Positions 48,270 through 56,432 of a stretch of 64,000 bases of DNA are shown in pieces; the stretch's first letter is position 1, and each line of letters starts with the position of its first letter. A program made the translations under genes and the position numbers. The notes under the pieces were generated by a model, which saw only the letters and a list, made by a program, of their open reading frames with translations, did not search any database and was not told the origin of the DNA. Source of the DNA: Alsobacter ponti (lineage in GTDB: Bacteria; Pseudomonadota; Alphaproteobacteria; Rhizobiales; Beijerinckiaceae); contig NZ_JANCLU010000004.1 of the NCBI RefSeq assembly GCF_024294805.1, positions 186,001-250,000 of the forward strand. Reading direction: 5' to 3'.

Positions 48270-48902
48270 CTACTGGCTCGCCCACATGATCCGCGCCAGC
48301 CACTCGACGTCGGCGAGCGGCAGCACGCGGTCGGCGTGATCGGGGTTGAGCGACGACAGCTCCACGGTTTTCGCGGTGCGCCGCTTCAGCTCCTTCACCA
48401 TCACCTCGCCGTCGCGGGTCTTCACCACGACGCGGTCGCCGCGCCGCACGGCGGCGGCGGGCGAGCAGATGATGACGTCGCCGTGGCGGTAGAGCGGCTT
48501 CATGCTCTCGCCGCTCACCTCGAGCGCATAGACGTGCGGGTCGCCGAGGTCGGGGAACTCCACCTCGTCCCAGCCGCCGCCGACGGGAAAGCCGCCGTCG
48601 TCGAAGAAGCCGCCCGTCCCGGCCTGCGCGAAGCCGAGCAGCGGGATCGCCCGGTTGGCGGCTTCCGGCTGGCGCGCCGTGATCAGCGACATGAACTCGT
48701 CGAGGCTCGCCCCCGTCGCCTCCAGCACCTTCGCCACCGATTCGGTGGACGGCCAGCGCAGGCGGCCGTCGGGCGAGACGCGCTTGGACTTGTTGAACGT
48801 CGTGGGGTCCAGCCCCGCCTTGCGGGCAAGTCCCGACGCGCTGAGGCCATAGCGGCTCGCCAGCCGATCCAGCGCGGCCCAGATCTGATCGTGTGTCAGC
48901 AT
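48270..48902 (-). CDS. HTH/S24 (LexA-like) transcriptional regulator
   Basis: A 210-residue regulator with an N-terminal helix-turn-helix (GLSASGLARKAGLDPTTFNKS) and a C-terminal S24 peptidase domain. The Ser-Lys pair is in place: Ser133 in SGESMKPLYRHGD and Lys170 in EVMVKEL, 37 residues apart as in LexA. A possible self-cleavage Ala-Gly lies at residues 94-95 (FAQAGTGG). It may therefore be a cleavable repressor, although many chromosomal members are constitutive. MLTHDQIW is taken as the start with GGGAT upstream. An 11-base palindrome in its own promoter suggests autoregulation. Confidence 0.88.
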   Translation of the reverse strand: MLTHDQIWAALDRLASRYGLSASGLARKAGLDPTTFNKSKRVSPDGRLRWPSTESVAKVLEATGASLDEFMSLITARQPEAANRAIPLLGFAQAGTGGFFDDGGFPVGGGWDEVEFPDLGDPHVYALEVSGESMKPLYRHGDVIICSPAAAVRRGDRVVVKTRDGEVMVKELKRRTAKTVELSSLNPDHADRVLPLADVEWLARIMWASQ

Positions 48903-48940
48903 CGTCATATCCCGCACAAAGGATCACGGTCCGATTGCAG

Positions 48941-48969
48941 GAAATAAAGCCTTTAAGGCGAAAAAGCAA
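48941..48969 (-). promoter_or_regulatory. Candidate promoter and operator of the S24 regulator
   Basis: On the minus strand TTGCTT (48964-48969), a 17-base spacer and TATTTC (48941-48946). Inside the spacer at 48949-48959 lies the perfect inverted repeat GCCTT-T-AAGGC. A repressor bound there would block RNA polymerase, fitting autorepression by the HTH/S24 protein. The repeat lies about 90 bases before the DUF952 gene on the other strand and might affect it too. Confidence 0.5.
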
Positions 48970-49048
48970 CCGGGTTCCGCGTCCCGTCCGCGCTGTCCGG
49001 TTGATCGGTGTCGCCGCCCGGCCTAAGAGGCATCGACGGAGGCGCGGC

Positions 49049-49390
49049 GTGCTCATCTACAAGATCTGTCCCGAGGCGATGTGGCGGCAGGCCGAGGCGG
49101 CGGGCGTCTTCGCCGGCGCGCCTGTCGACCTCGCCGACGGCTACATCCATTTTTCGACGGCGGCGCAGGCCCGCGAGACGGCCGCGAAGCACTTCGCCGG
49201 CCAGCGCGACCTCGTGCTCGTGGCGGTCGAGGCCGAGGCGCTCGACGAGGCGCTGAAATGGGAGCCGTCGCGCGGCGGAGCGCTGTTTCCGCATCTCTAC
49301 GCTCCGCTCCCCGTCTCGGCGGCGCGCTGGGTGCGCCCGCTGCCGCTCGGCTCCGACGGGGCGCATCGCTTTCCGGAGGACATGGCGTGA
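49049..49390 (+). CDS. DUF952 family protein
   Basis: A 113-residue protein of the DUF952 family. Family signs are [36 protein letters not shown], and [20 protein letters not shown] near the end. The start is GTG at 49049, preceded by a strong GGAGG. The fold resembles a small ADP-ribosyltransferase or RNA 2'-phosphotransferase-like domain, but no activity is established. Its stop overlaps the pyrD start (GTGA), so it is the first gene of a two-gene unit with pyrD, a pairing I recall from other rhizobial genomes. Confidence 0.88.
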   Translation: MLIYKICPEAMWRQAEAAGVFAGAPVDLADGYIHFSTAAQARETAAKHFAGQRDLVLVAVEAEALDEALKWEPSRGGALFPHLYAPLPVSAARWVRPLPLGSDGAHRFPEDMA

Positions 49391-50478
49391 GCCTTCGCGA
49401 CCTCGTCAGCCGGGCCGGCGCGTTCGCGTTGCCGGTGCTGCGCCGCTTCGACGCCGAGACCGCGCACGGCATGACCATCGCGGCCCTGCGCGTCATGCCG
49501 CCCGTCGAGCCTGCGAAATCGCCGCGCGAGCTGGCCGTGCGGGCGTTCGGCCTCGATTTCCCCAATCCGGTGGGCATGGCGGCCGGCTTCGACAAGAACG
49601 CCGAGGTCCCCGACGCGCTATTGGCGCTGGGCTTCGGCTTCGCCGAGGTCGGCACGCTGACGCCGCTCGCCCAGCCCGGCAACCCTAAGCCCCGCATGTT
49701 CCGCCTTCCGGAGGACGAGGGGGTCATCAACCGTCTTGGCTTCAACAACGAAGGGCACGCGGCGGCGCTGCGCCGCCTGCGCGAGCGGACGGGGCGGGGC
49801 GGCGTCGTCGGCGTCAATATCGGCGCCAACAAGGATACGGCGGACAGGGCCGCCGATTACGTGAAGGGCGTCGAGGTGTTTGCGGAGCTGGCCTCCTACT
49901 TCACCGTCAACGTCTCCTCGCCCAACACGCCCGGCCTGCGCGACCTGCAGCACGAGGCGGCGCTGGACGACCTGCTGGCGCGCGTCATCGCGGCGCGCGA
50001 CGCGGCCCGCGTCCGCCGCCCGGTGCTGCTGAAGATCGCGCCCGACCTGACGCTCGGCGACCTCGACGGCGTGGTCGCGGTGGCGCGCCGGCGCGGCGTC
50101 GACGGGCTGATCGTCTCCAACACCACCATTTCGCGCCCGCCCACCCTACGCGATCCCGCGAGGGCGGAGCAGGGCGGCCTGTCCGGCAAGCCGCTGTTCG
50201 CGCTGGCGACGCGCATGCTGGCCGAGACCTTTGTGCGCGTCGAAGGCGCGTTCCCGCTGGTCGGGGTCGGCGGCATTCACTCGGCGGAGAGCGCGCTGGC
50301 CAAGATCGAGGCCGGGGCGACGCTGATCCAGCTCTATTCCGCGATGGTCTATCGCGGCCCGGCGCTGGTCGACGAGATCAAGGCGGGGCTCGGCGCCGCG
50401 GCGCGCCGCGAGGGAGGCCTCGCGCCGCTGGTCGGCCGGCGCGCGGCGGCCCTGTGCGCCGCGCCGTTCCCGGTCTAG
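49387..50478 (+). CDS. pyrD: Dihydroorotate dehydrogenase (quinone), class 2
   Basis: FMN enzyme on the inner membrane face that oxidises dihydroorotate to orotate with quinone. The 363 residues include the class 2 N-terminal helices ([19 protein letters not shown]), [31 protein letters not shown], the catalytic serine in [17 protein letters not shown] and the FMN phosphate loop [20 protein letters not shown]. The start is GTG at 49387 overlapping the DUF952 stop. It shares a CTAG stop tetramer with the convergent MATE gene. Confidence 0.97.
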   Translation: MSLRDLVSRAGAFALPVLRRFDAETAHGMTIAALRVMPPVEPAKSPRELAVRAFGLDFPNPVGMAAGFDKNAEVPDALLALGFGFAEVGTLTPLAQPGNPKPRMFRLPEDEGVINRLGFNNEGHAAALRRLRERTGRGGVVGVNIGANKDTADRAADYVKGVEVFAELASYFTVNVSSPNTPGLRDLQHEAALDDLLARVIAARDAARVRRPVLLKIAPDLTLGDLDGVVAVARRRGVDGLIVSNTTISRPPTLRDPARAEQGGLSGKPLFALATRMLAETFVRVEGAFPLVGVGGIHSAESALAKIEAGATLIQLYSAMVYRGPALVDEIKAGLGAAARREGGLAPLVGRRAAALCAAPFPV

Positions 50479-51830
50479 CGCGCCTTGCGGAAGGCGCGCC
50501 GCGTCATCGGCGTGAAGGTGAGCGCCTGCCCAATCCCGCGCGATCCGAGGAAAACAAGGAAGGCCGTCCACAGGCCGGCATTGCTCCAGCCGCGCGCCGC
50601 GTAGAACGTCGCGAGGTAGAGCGCCAGCGAAATCAGCATCAGGTTGCGCATGGCGCGCGTCCAGGTCGCGCCGATGAAGATGCCGTCGAAGGCGAAGGCC
50701 GTCGCGCCGACCAGTGGCGTCAGTGCCGCGAAGAGGAGATAGGCCGCCGCTTCGCGGCGCACGTCGGGGTTGGTGCTGACGAAGTCGATGAAGGCGGTTC
50801 CCCCGGCCAGCAGGATCAGCGTCACCGCTGCGCCCGCGCCGACGCTGAGCGCGAGAACCGACCGCGCCGCCTTGCGGAAGCCGCCCTCGTCCCGCGCGCC
50901 GATCGCCTGCCCGCATAACTGCTCGGCCGCGGTGGCGAAGCCGTCGAGGAAATAGCTGCCGAACAGGAACAGGTTATAGAGCACCGCGTTCGCCGCCAGC
51001 GTCAGGTCGCCGCTGCGCGCGCCCTGCGCGGTGAAGAACCCGAACGCGGTGAGCAGCGCGAGGGTGCGGATGGCGACGTCGCGGTTGACGGCCAGCATCC
51101 GCTTCAGGGCGCGGGCCTCCAGCACCTCGGCGAGACTGATGCCGCGCGGCAGCGCGCCAATGCGCGCCAACAGCGTGAGCCCGGCCGCCGCGCCCAGGAT
51201 TTCGGCGATCACCGTGGCGGAAGCCGCGCCGGCGATGCCCCAGCCGAGCCCTGGCACGAAGGCGAGGGTGAAGCCGATCTTGCTCAGATTGATGAACACT
51301 TGCAGCCCGAGCGCCAGGTCGGTCCGCGCCCGCCCGACCAGCGAGCCGAGCACGGCGTAGTTGGCGAGCGCGAACGGGGCCGACCAGATGCGGATGAAGA
51401 TGTAGACGCGCGCCGCCTCGGCCACCGGCGGGCTGGCCTCCATCAGCCGCAGCGTCGCCGCGGCGATCGGAACCTGGAGCGCGATCAGGGCCGCGCCGAG
51501 CAGTCCCGCCAGAGTCAGGGCGCGCGCCATGGCGCGGGCCACCTCGCGATCGTCGCCGGCCCCATAGGCCTGGGCCGTGAGTCCCGCCGTGCTGAGGCGC
51601 AGCGAGCCGAGGCCCCAGAACAGCACGTCGAACACGATCGCCCCGATGGCGACGGCCCCGAGCAGATGAACCTGTCCCAGCCGCCCGATGACGGTGGCAT
51701 CGACGAGGCCGAGCAACGGCTCGGTCAGGTGCGCGAGCATCACCGGGGCGGCCAGGCGAACGATGACGCCGAGGCGCGCGTCGACGGCGCGGGCGCGGGG
51801 CGCGTCCACCGGGGGCTGGGTGTCGTTCAC
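50475..51830 (-). CDS. MATE-family efflux transporter (DinF-like)
   Basis: A 451-residue multidrug and toxin extrusion transporter with about twelve hydrophobic segments. Seen are [20 protein letters not shown] and [20 protein letters not shown] in the first repeat, and a matching second repeat from about residue 235. The DinF branch is suggested by the length and by [20 protein letters not shown]. Proton- or sodium-driven export of drugs or metabolites is inferred from family only. The start is GTG at 51830, four bases after the DUF6460 gene, so the two are probably co-transcribed. Confidence 0.9.
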   Translation of the reverse strand: MNDTQPPVDAPRARAVDARLGVIVRLAAPVMLAHLTEPLLGLVDATVIGRLGQVHLLGAVAIGAIVFDVLFWGLGSLRLSTAGLTAQAYGAGDDREVARAMARALTLAGLLGAALIALQVPIAAATLRLMEASPPVAEAARVYIFIRIWSAPFALANYAVLGSLVGRARTDLALGLQVFINLSKIGFTLAFVPGLGWGIAGAASATVIAEILGAAAGLTLLARIGALPRGISLAEVLEARALKRMLAVNRDVAIRTLALLTAFGFFTAQGARSGDLTLAANAVLYNLFLFGSYFLDGFATAAEQLCGQAIGARDEGGFRKAARSVLALSVGAGAAVTLILLAGGTAFIDFVSTNPDVRREAAAYLLFAALTPLVGATAFAFDGIFIGATWTRAMRNLMLISLALYLATFYAARGWSNAGLWTAFLVFLGSRGIGQALTFTPMTRRAFRKAR

Positions 51831-51834
51831 CGGT

Positions 51835-52104
51835 TCAGCGCCGGCCGCCGAACAGACGCGCCAGCAGCCAGATCGGCACCACGATCACCGCGCCGTAGAC
51901 CAGGTACTGGAAAACCTCGCGCACCGCGCCGAAGCCGAGCGCCCACAGGCGGTGGAACAGGTTCTGGATGCCGCGCAGCAGGTCGGGCGGAGTCAGCCCG
52001 AACAACGACAGGAAGGCGCCGACCAGGATCGACATGAACACCAGCTTCAGCACCACCGCCCCCGGCGAGCCGCCGAGCCAGCGCGATAAATCCGAATTGG
52101 CCAT
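51835..52104 (-). CDS. Small DUF6460-type membrane protein
   Basis: An 89-residue protein with an N-terminal SRWLGGSPGAVVLKLVFMSI membrane segment, a central FGLTPPDLLRGIQNLFHRLW amphipathic region and a C-terminal YLVYGAVIVVPIWLLARLF segment. This layout matches what I remember of the DUF6460 family of rhizobia; the family number should be checked. GGAG precedes the ATG. It lies directly upstream of the MATE gene and might be its accessory, but there is no direct evidence. Function unknown. Confidence 0.75.
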   Translation of the reverse strand: MANSDLSRWLGGSPGAVVLKLVFMSILVGAFLSLFGLTPPDLLRGIQNLFHRLWALGFGAVREVFQYLVYGAVIVVPIWLLARLFGGRR

Positions 52105-52210
52105 GCAAGACTCCAACGTGACGCCAAGGACCTCTGGACCCGGTCGGGCCGACGCTGTTTCATGGCCCGTCGTCCCCCGGATGGCAACTCCGTCGCGCCC
52201 AGGACCGCCC

Positions 52211-53152
52211 ATGCATCTCGATCCCGCCTGCTTCCTGCCCGCCTCCGTGTCCGAGGAGACGAAGGCCCTCAACGCCTCCATCGTCGCCAAGCTCGCCGCT
52301 CTGCCGGACCAGTGGTCGGTTCCGCCCGCCGTGATCCGCGAGCGCCGCCGCCAGGGCCTCGGGCCGTTCCCGTCGGAGCAGCCGAGCCCGCGCGCCCGCA
52401 CCGAGACGATCGACGGCCCGGCGGGTCCGCTCGCCTTGCGCGTCATCGCGCCCGACGCGCCGCGCGGCGTCTATCTTCACATTCACGGTGGCGGCTGGAC
52501 GTTCAACACCGCCGACATGCAGGACGAGCGGCTGGAGCGCATCGCGCGAAACTGCGGGCTGGCCTGCGTCTCGGTGGAATACCGCCTCGCGCCCGAGGAT
52601 CCGTATCCCGCCGCGCCCGACGACTGCGAGGCGGCGGCGCTGTGGCTGGTGCGCCAGTCGAAGGCGCTGTTCGGAACCGACTGGCTGGCCATCGGCGGCG
52701 AATCGGCCGGCGCGCATCTGGCCGCGGTGACGATGCTGCGGCTGCGCAACCGCCACGGGCTGACGCCGTTCCGCGCCGCCAACCTCGTGGCCGGCTGCTA
52801 CGACCTCGCGCTGACGCCCAGCGTGCGCCGCTGGGGCGACGAGAAGCTGGTGCTCAACACGCGCGACATCTGGATGTTCGCGCAGAACTTCCTGCGCCTG
52901 CGCGGCGACGTGCGCGATCCGGACGTGTCGCCGTTGCATGCCGACCTGACGGGCCTGCCGCCGGCGCTGTTCACGGTGGGCACGCGCGACCCGCTGCTCG
53001 ACGATTCGCTGTTCATGGCGGCGCGCTGGGAAGCCGCCGGAAACGCCGCCGAACTCGCGGTGTGGCCGGGCGGGGCGCACGTGTTCGTCGCTTTTCCGGG
53101 CGCGCTGACCGAGCAGGCCCTGGCGCGGATGGACGCTTTCCTGTCGCGCTGA
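52211..53152 (+). CDS. Alpha/beta hydrolase of the hormone-sensitive lipase family
   Basis: A 313-residue esterase or lipase-like enzyme. The HSL oxyanion motif is HIHGGGWTFN, the nucleophile elbow is IGGESAGAHLAA, and the likely acid and base are in GTRDPLLDDS and GGAHVF. A cap of about 80 residues precedes the core. SVEYRLAPEDPYPAAPDDC is a typical family segment. No signal peptide, so cytosolic; substrate unknown. AGGA lies before the ATG. It is divergent from the DUF6460 gene and convergent with the response regulator. Confidence 0.92.
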   Translation: MHLDPACFLPASVSEETKALNASIVAKLAALPDQWSVPPAVIRERRRQGLGPFPSEQPSPRARTETIDGPAGPLALRVIAPDAPRGVYLHIHGGGWTFNTADMQDERLERIARNCGLACVSVEYRLAPEDPYPAAPDDCEAAALWLVRQSKALFGTDWLAIGGESAGAHLAAVTMLRLRNRHGLTPFRAANLVAGCYDLALTPSVRRWGDEKLVLNTRDIWMFAQNFLRLRGDVRDPDVSPLHADLTGLPPALFTVGTRDPLLDDSLFMAARWEAAGNAAELAVWPGGAHVFVAFPGALTEQALARMDAFLSR

Positions 53153-53169
53153 AAGGGGTGGCCGAGCCC

Positions 53170-53895
53170 TTACTCGGAGCCGAGCGGCAGCGGCTGGCCC
53201 GCCGCGATCTTCGAGGCGGCGATGACCGCCTGGGTGCGGCTCTCGACGCCGAGCTTCTGCAGGATGGCGGAGACGTGCGCCTTGACGGTCGCCTCCGAGA
53301 CGCTGAGCTCGTAGGCGATCTGCTTGTTGAGCAGCCCTTCCGACAGCATCATCAGCACGCGCACCTGCTGCGGCGTCAGGCTGCCGAGGCGCTTGACGAG
53401 GTCGCTCGTCTCGCGGTCCACCGGCGCGGACAGGTCGACGTCGCTGGGCGTCCAGGCCCCGCCGTCGAGCACCTCGCGGATTGCGCCGCGCATCGTGTTC
53501 ACATCGACCGATTTCGGGATGAACCCCGACGCGCCGAACTCGATGCAGCGCCGGATGACGCCGCGGTCCTCGTTGCCCGAGACGACGATCACCGGCGTCC
53601 CCGGGTGCTGCGCGCGCAAATACATCAGGCCGGAGAAGCCCTGCACGCCCGGCATGGTGAGGTCGAGCAGCACGAGGTCGACGTCGGCCCCCTTGCCGAG
53701 GTGCTCGGTCACGTCGTCGAAGGTGCCGGCTTCCAGAATCGAGACGCCCTGAACCAGTCCGGAGACGGCTTCACGCAACGCGCCGCGCACCAAAGGATGG
53801 TCGTCGGCGATCATGATCCGGGTCTGCGACGCGTCCAAATGACAATCCCCCTCGGCGGCAGCGTGTCGTTCGCTCTTGTCGTTGGTTTTCATCAT
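53170..53895 (-). CDS. NarL/FixJ-family response regulator
   Basis: A 241-residue two-component regulator. A short tail precedes the receiver, which has the acidic pair IADDHPLVR (31-32), phosphoacceptor Asp78 in VLLDLTMPG and Lys127 in FIPKS. A LuxR-type helix-turn-helix follows (LTPQQVRVLMMLSEGLLNKQ, YELSVSEATVKAHVSAILQK). The start is chosen for GGAGTCGC upstream of MMKTNDK. No kinase gene is adjacent. It is divergent from a degenerate symporter-like gene across 122 bases that contain a perfect 12-bp palindrome. Confidence 0.92.
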   Translation of the reverse strand: MMKTNDKSERHAAAEGDCHLDASQTRIMIADDHPLVRGALREAVSGLVQGVSILEAGTFDDVTEHLGKGADVDLVLLDLTMPGVQGFSGLMYLRAQHPGTPVIVVSGNEDRGVIRRCIEFGASGFIPKSVDVNTMRGAIREVLDGGAWTPSDVDLSAPVDRETSDLVKRLGSLTPQQVRVLMMLSEGLLNKQIAYELSVSEATVKAHVSAILQKLGVESRTQAVIAASKIAAGQPLPLGSE

Positions 53896-53968
53896 TCTGC
53901 GACTCCGCGTGCCGCGCAAGCGATTCATGGCAATCTCGGCATGGGTGCTTGCACGTATGCCCGGCATC

Positions 53969-53980
53969 CGCAAGCTTGCG
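53969..53980. promoter_or_regulatory. Perfect 12-bp palindrome between the NarL regulator and symporter-like gene
   Basis: CGCAAGCTTGCG is fully self-complementary. It lies 74 bases upstream of the regulator start on one side and 38 bases before the symporter-like gene on the other. A second inverted repeat, GGGGCG and CGCCCC around GATTT, lies at 53986-54002. A dimeric NarL-type regulator could bind such a site and control both genes. No promoter boxes could be assigned. Confidence 0.45.
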
Positions 53981-54017
53981 CTGTCGGGGCGGATTTCGCC
54001 CCTGTTCGAGCGCTCTC

Positions 54018-55418
54018 ATGACAGCATCGTCCGCCCGCGCCGTCTTTTTCGCCGCCTCCTGCGCCGCCGCGTGGCTCGCCAGCGTGGGGCTGGCGGTCGT
54101 GCTGGCCCGCATCGGCCTGTCGCCGCAGATCATGGTGGCGCTGCTGGCGGGCCTCCTCGTCGCCGGCGCGGCCTTGGGCGGCGCGCTGGGCGGAACCATG
54201 CGCTTCGGCGTGTTCCTCGTGGGCGGCCGCGCCTTGCCGCCCGTGCCGCTCGGCCTCGCCATGGCGACGGGCTGGGCGGCGCTGGCGACCGGCCCGGCCG
54301 GACGGCCCGCCGGCATGCTGGGCCTCGGGCTCGGCCTCGCGCTCGTGCTGGCGCTCGTCGGGCCGGCGATCCGCCGGTCCGGCGCGCCGACGCTGCCGAT
54401 GTTCCTGCGCCACGCCTTCCGCAGCCCGGCGCTGAGGGCGGTCGCGGCGGCGGTGGTGGCCAGCGCCGGCGTGCTGCTCGGCGCGGAACGGCTGCTGTCG
54501 TTCTACGACGCGGCCGCGCCGCTGTTCGGGCTCGGCCGCGCCGCCTCCGGCGTGCTGCTGTTCGCGCTGATCGCCACGATCCTGGCGCCCGGCGGCGCGC
54601 GCGGGCTGGCGCTCGCCCTGCTGGCGCTGGGAACGGCGGGGCTCGTCGCGGTGGCGAGCATCGCCTGGTGGCGGGGCGGGGCCGGTCTGGCCACTCCGGC
54701 CGCCTGGACGGCGGGGGGCTTGGACTGGACCGTCACGCAGGCCGCCGCCGCCGCGATGACGGTCGCAGCCCCGCACCTCGCCACGCTCGCGGGCTCGGCT
54801 CGGCATCCCGCCGACCTGCGCCGGGCTCTCGTTCCGGCGCTGCTGGCGGCGCTGGCGTTCGGCGCCGCGGCGGCGCTCGCCGGCCCCGGCGCGACGCTGG
54901 GGCCGACGCTGGCCCTCGCTCTGCTCGAACTGGCGCTCGACCTCGCCTGCGCCGCCGGCCTGCTGCTCGCGGCGGGCTCGGCGCTCGGGTTCGACCTGCC
55001 GGGACGGGCGAAGCCCCGTCGCCGCTCGCTCTCGGCGCGCTTCGCCTGGCTTCGGCTGGCGACCCTGCTGGTGGCCGGGGCGGCGGCCTGGATCGCCGCC
55101 TCCCGGCCGGACCTCGTGCGCGGCCTGTCGGCCGCCGCCGCCGCCGTGCTGGCCGCCGCCCTGGCGCCTCCGGCGCTGCTGGCGGCGCTGCGGCCGGGCT
55201 CGTCTCCCGGCTCGGGGCTGGCGGCCTGCCTCGCCGGGTTGGCGACCGCGCTCGCCTTGCTCGACGGACGGGTCGCGGCGCTCGGCGAGGTCGCGGCGTG
55301 GCTGGCGGCGGAACCGGGCGCGGCGGGGCTCGTGGTCGGCTTGGCCTGCGGCGGCGCGGTGGCGCTGGCGACGGCGCGTCGACCGCCGCGTCCGCCGATC
55401 GAGGACGAGGCGTTCTGA
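54018..55418 (+). CDS. Degenerate sodium:solute symporter-like membrane protein
   Basis: A 466-residue protein made almost wholly of hydrophobic Ala/Leu/Gly-rich segments, about twelve of them. Several blocks echo the sodium:solute symporter (SSS, ActP/PutP) family in order. FGVFLVGGRALPPVPLGLAM resembles the FxVAGRxxPPxxNGxA motif. TLPMFLRHAFRSPALRAVAA resembles the next helix entry, and APHLATLAGSARHPADLRRA resembles the PHxxxR...R loop. Conserved polar sodium ligands are not evident and the sequence is low in complexity. It may be a transporter relic or a sensory membrane module for the divergent NarL regulator. The start is MTASSARAVFF; there is no clear ribosome site. Confidence 0.6.
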   Translation: MTASSARAVFFAASCAAAWLASVGLAVVLARIGLSPQIMVALLAGLLVAGAALGGALGGTMRFGVFLVGGRALPPVPLGLAMATGWAALATGPAGRPAGMLGLGLGLALVLALVGPAIRRSGAPTLPMFLRHAFRSPALRAVAAAVVASAGVLLGAERLLSFYDAAAPLFGLGRAASGVLLFALIATILAPGGARGLALALLALGTAGLVAVASIAWWRGGAGLATPAAWTAGGLDWTVTQAAAAAMTVAAPHLATLAGSARHPADLRRALVPALLAALAFGAAAALAGPGATLGPTLALALLELALDLACAAGLLLAAGSALGFDLPGRAKPRRRSLSARFAWLRLATLLVAGAAAWIAASRPDLVRGLSAAAAAVLAAALAPPALLAALRPGSSPGSGLAACLAGLATALALLDGRVAALGEVAAWLAAEPGAAGLVVGLACGGAVALATARRPPRPPIEDEAF

Positions 55419-55462
55419 CCCGTCGGCGAGGGGGCTCGCTCGGGACGTGGCGAAGGCCCGTG

Positions 55463-55484
55463 TTAACCCGGCGTTAGTGTTAAC
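55463..55484 (+). promoter_or_regulatory. CtrA-like sites upstream of tadD
   Basis: TTAA (55463-55466), seven bases and TTAG (55474-55477) match the CtrA consensus TTAA-N7-TTAA(C) with one mismatch. The hexamer GTTAAC occurs twice (55462-55467, 55479-55484), 17 bases apart. TTAA is rare in this GC-rich window. They lie about 80-100 bases before the tadD start. CtrA control of tad pili is known in other alphaproteobacteria. Confidence 0.45.
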
Positions 55485-55559
55485 GGCTTATTGCTGAGGC
55501 CATGCCGCGAGCGCCCGGGCGGTCCGCCCGGCCTCCTTTTCCGCAGCGGGAGTTCGCCG

Positions 55560-56426
55560 ATGGGCCCGTCCAGCCCGATCCCCAGCCCTGTCCTCGTTCC
55601 GATGCCGCGCGCCGCGAGGCTCGCCGCCGCCGCCGTGGTCGCGCTCGCGCTCGCCGGGTGCGTGGGAGCCGGCGGACCGGACTCCACCGGCTCGCTCAAG
55701 GCCAGCGCCGCCTCCGGCACCGCCGAGGGCTGGAAGGCCTACGCCGAGGAGTGGGGCAAGCGCTACGAGGCCAACCCCGGCGAGAAGACGGCGTCGCTCA
55801 ATTATGCCCGCGCGCTGCGCGTGCTCGACAACAAGCAGCAGGCCGTCGCGGTGCTCGAGTCGGCGGCGATGAAGGCGCCCAACGATCCCGACGTGCTGGG
55901 GGCCTACGGCAAGGCGCTCATCGATGTCGGCCAGCTCGCCCGCGCGCAGGACGTTCTGAGCCGCGCCCACTCGCCCGACCGGCCGGACTGGCGCATCCTC
56001 TCCGCCCAGGGCGCGGTGGCCGACCAGCTCGGCGAGCACAAGCGCGCCCAGGGCCTCTACCAGGCCGCGCTCAAGCTGCAGCCCGACGACCCCGGCGTGC
56101 TGTCCAATCTCGGCCTCTCCTACGCGCTCGACCGCCGCCTGCCCGAGGCGGAGGTGACGCTGCGCAAGGCGGTGGACCAGTCGGGAGCGGACCCGCGCGC
56201 CCGGCAGAACCTCGCCCTCGTGCTCGGCCTGCAGGGGCGCTTCGCGGAAGCCGAGGAGATGGCGCGGCGCGACATGACGCCGGTCGAGGCGGCGCAGAGC
56301 GTCGCGGCGATGCGCCAGATGGCGTCGCGCTCCGGCGCGACCGGCCTGAAGCCGGCCGGCAAGCCGGCCCGCGCCGCCGCCCAGCCGGCGGAGGAGCCGT
56401 CCGTCACCGCGGAACTGCGCGGCTGA
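55560..56426 (+). CDS. tadD: TadD-like TPR lipoprotein
   Basis: A 288-residue lipoprotein with a lipobox LALAGC, followed by several tetratricopeptide repeats (AWRx-type helices in WKAYAEEWGKRYEANPGEK, VLESAAMKAPNDPDVLGAYG, YQAALKLQPDDPGVLSNLGL). The segments LGAYGKALIDVGQLARAQDV, DWRILSAQGAVADQLGEH and SNLGLSYALDRRLPEAE are very close to rhizobial TadD, a pilotin-like part of tight-adherence (Flp) pili. I use the ATG at 55560 behind GGGAG; an internal start at 55602 would give a shorter signal. No other tad or flp gene is in the window, so it is an orphan here. Confidence 0.85.
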   Translation: MGPSSPIPSPVLVPMPRAARLAAAAVVALALAGCVGAGGPDSTGSLKASAASGTAEGWKAYAEEWGKRYEANPGEKTASLNYARALRVLDNKQQAVAVLESAAMKAPNDPDVLGAYGKALIDVGQLARAQDVLSRAHSPDRPDWRILSAQGAVADQLGEHKRAQGLYQAALKLQPDDPGVLSNLGLSYALDRRLPEAEVTLRKAVDQSGADPRARQNLALVLGLQGRFAEAEEMARRDMTPVEAAQSVAAMRQMASRSGATGLKPAGKPARAAAQPAEEPSVTAELRG

Positions 56427-56432
56427 GCGGCC

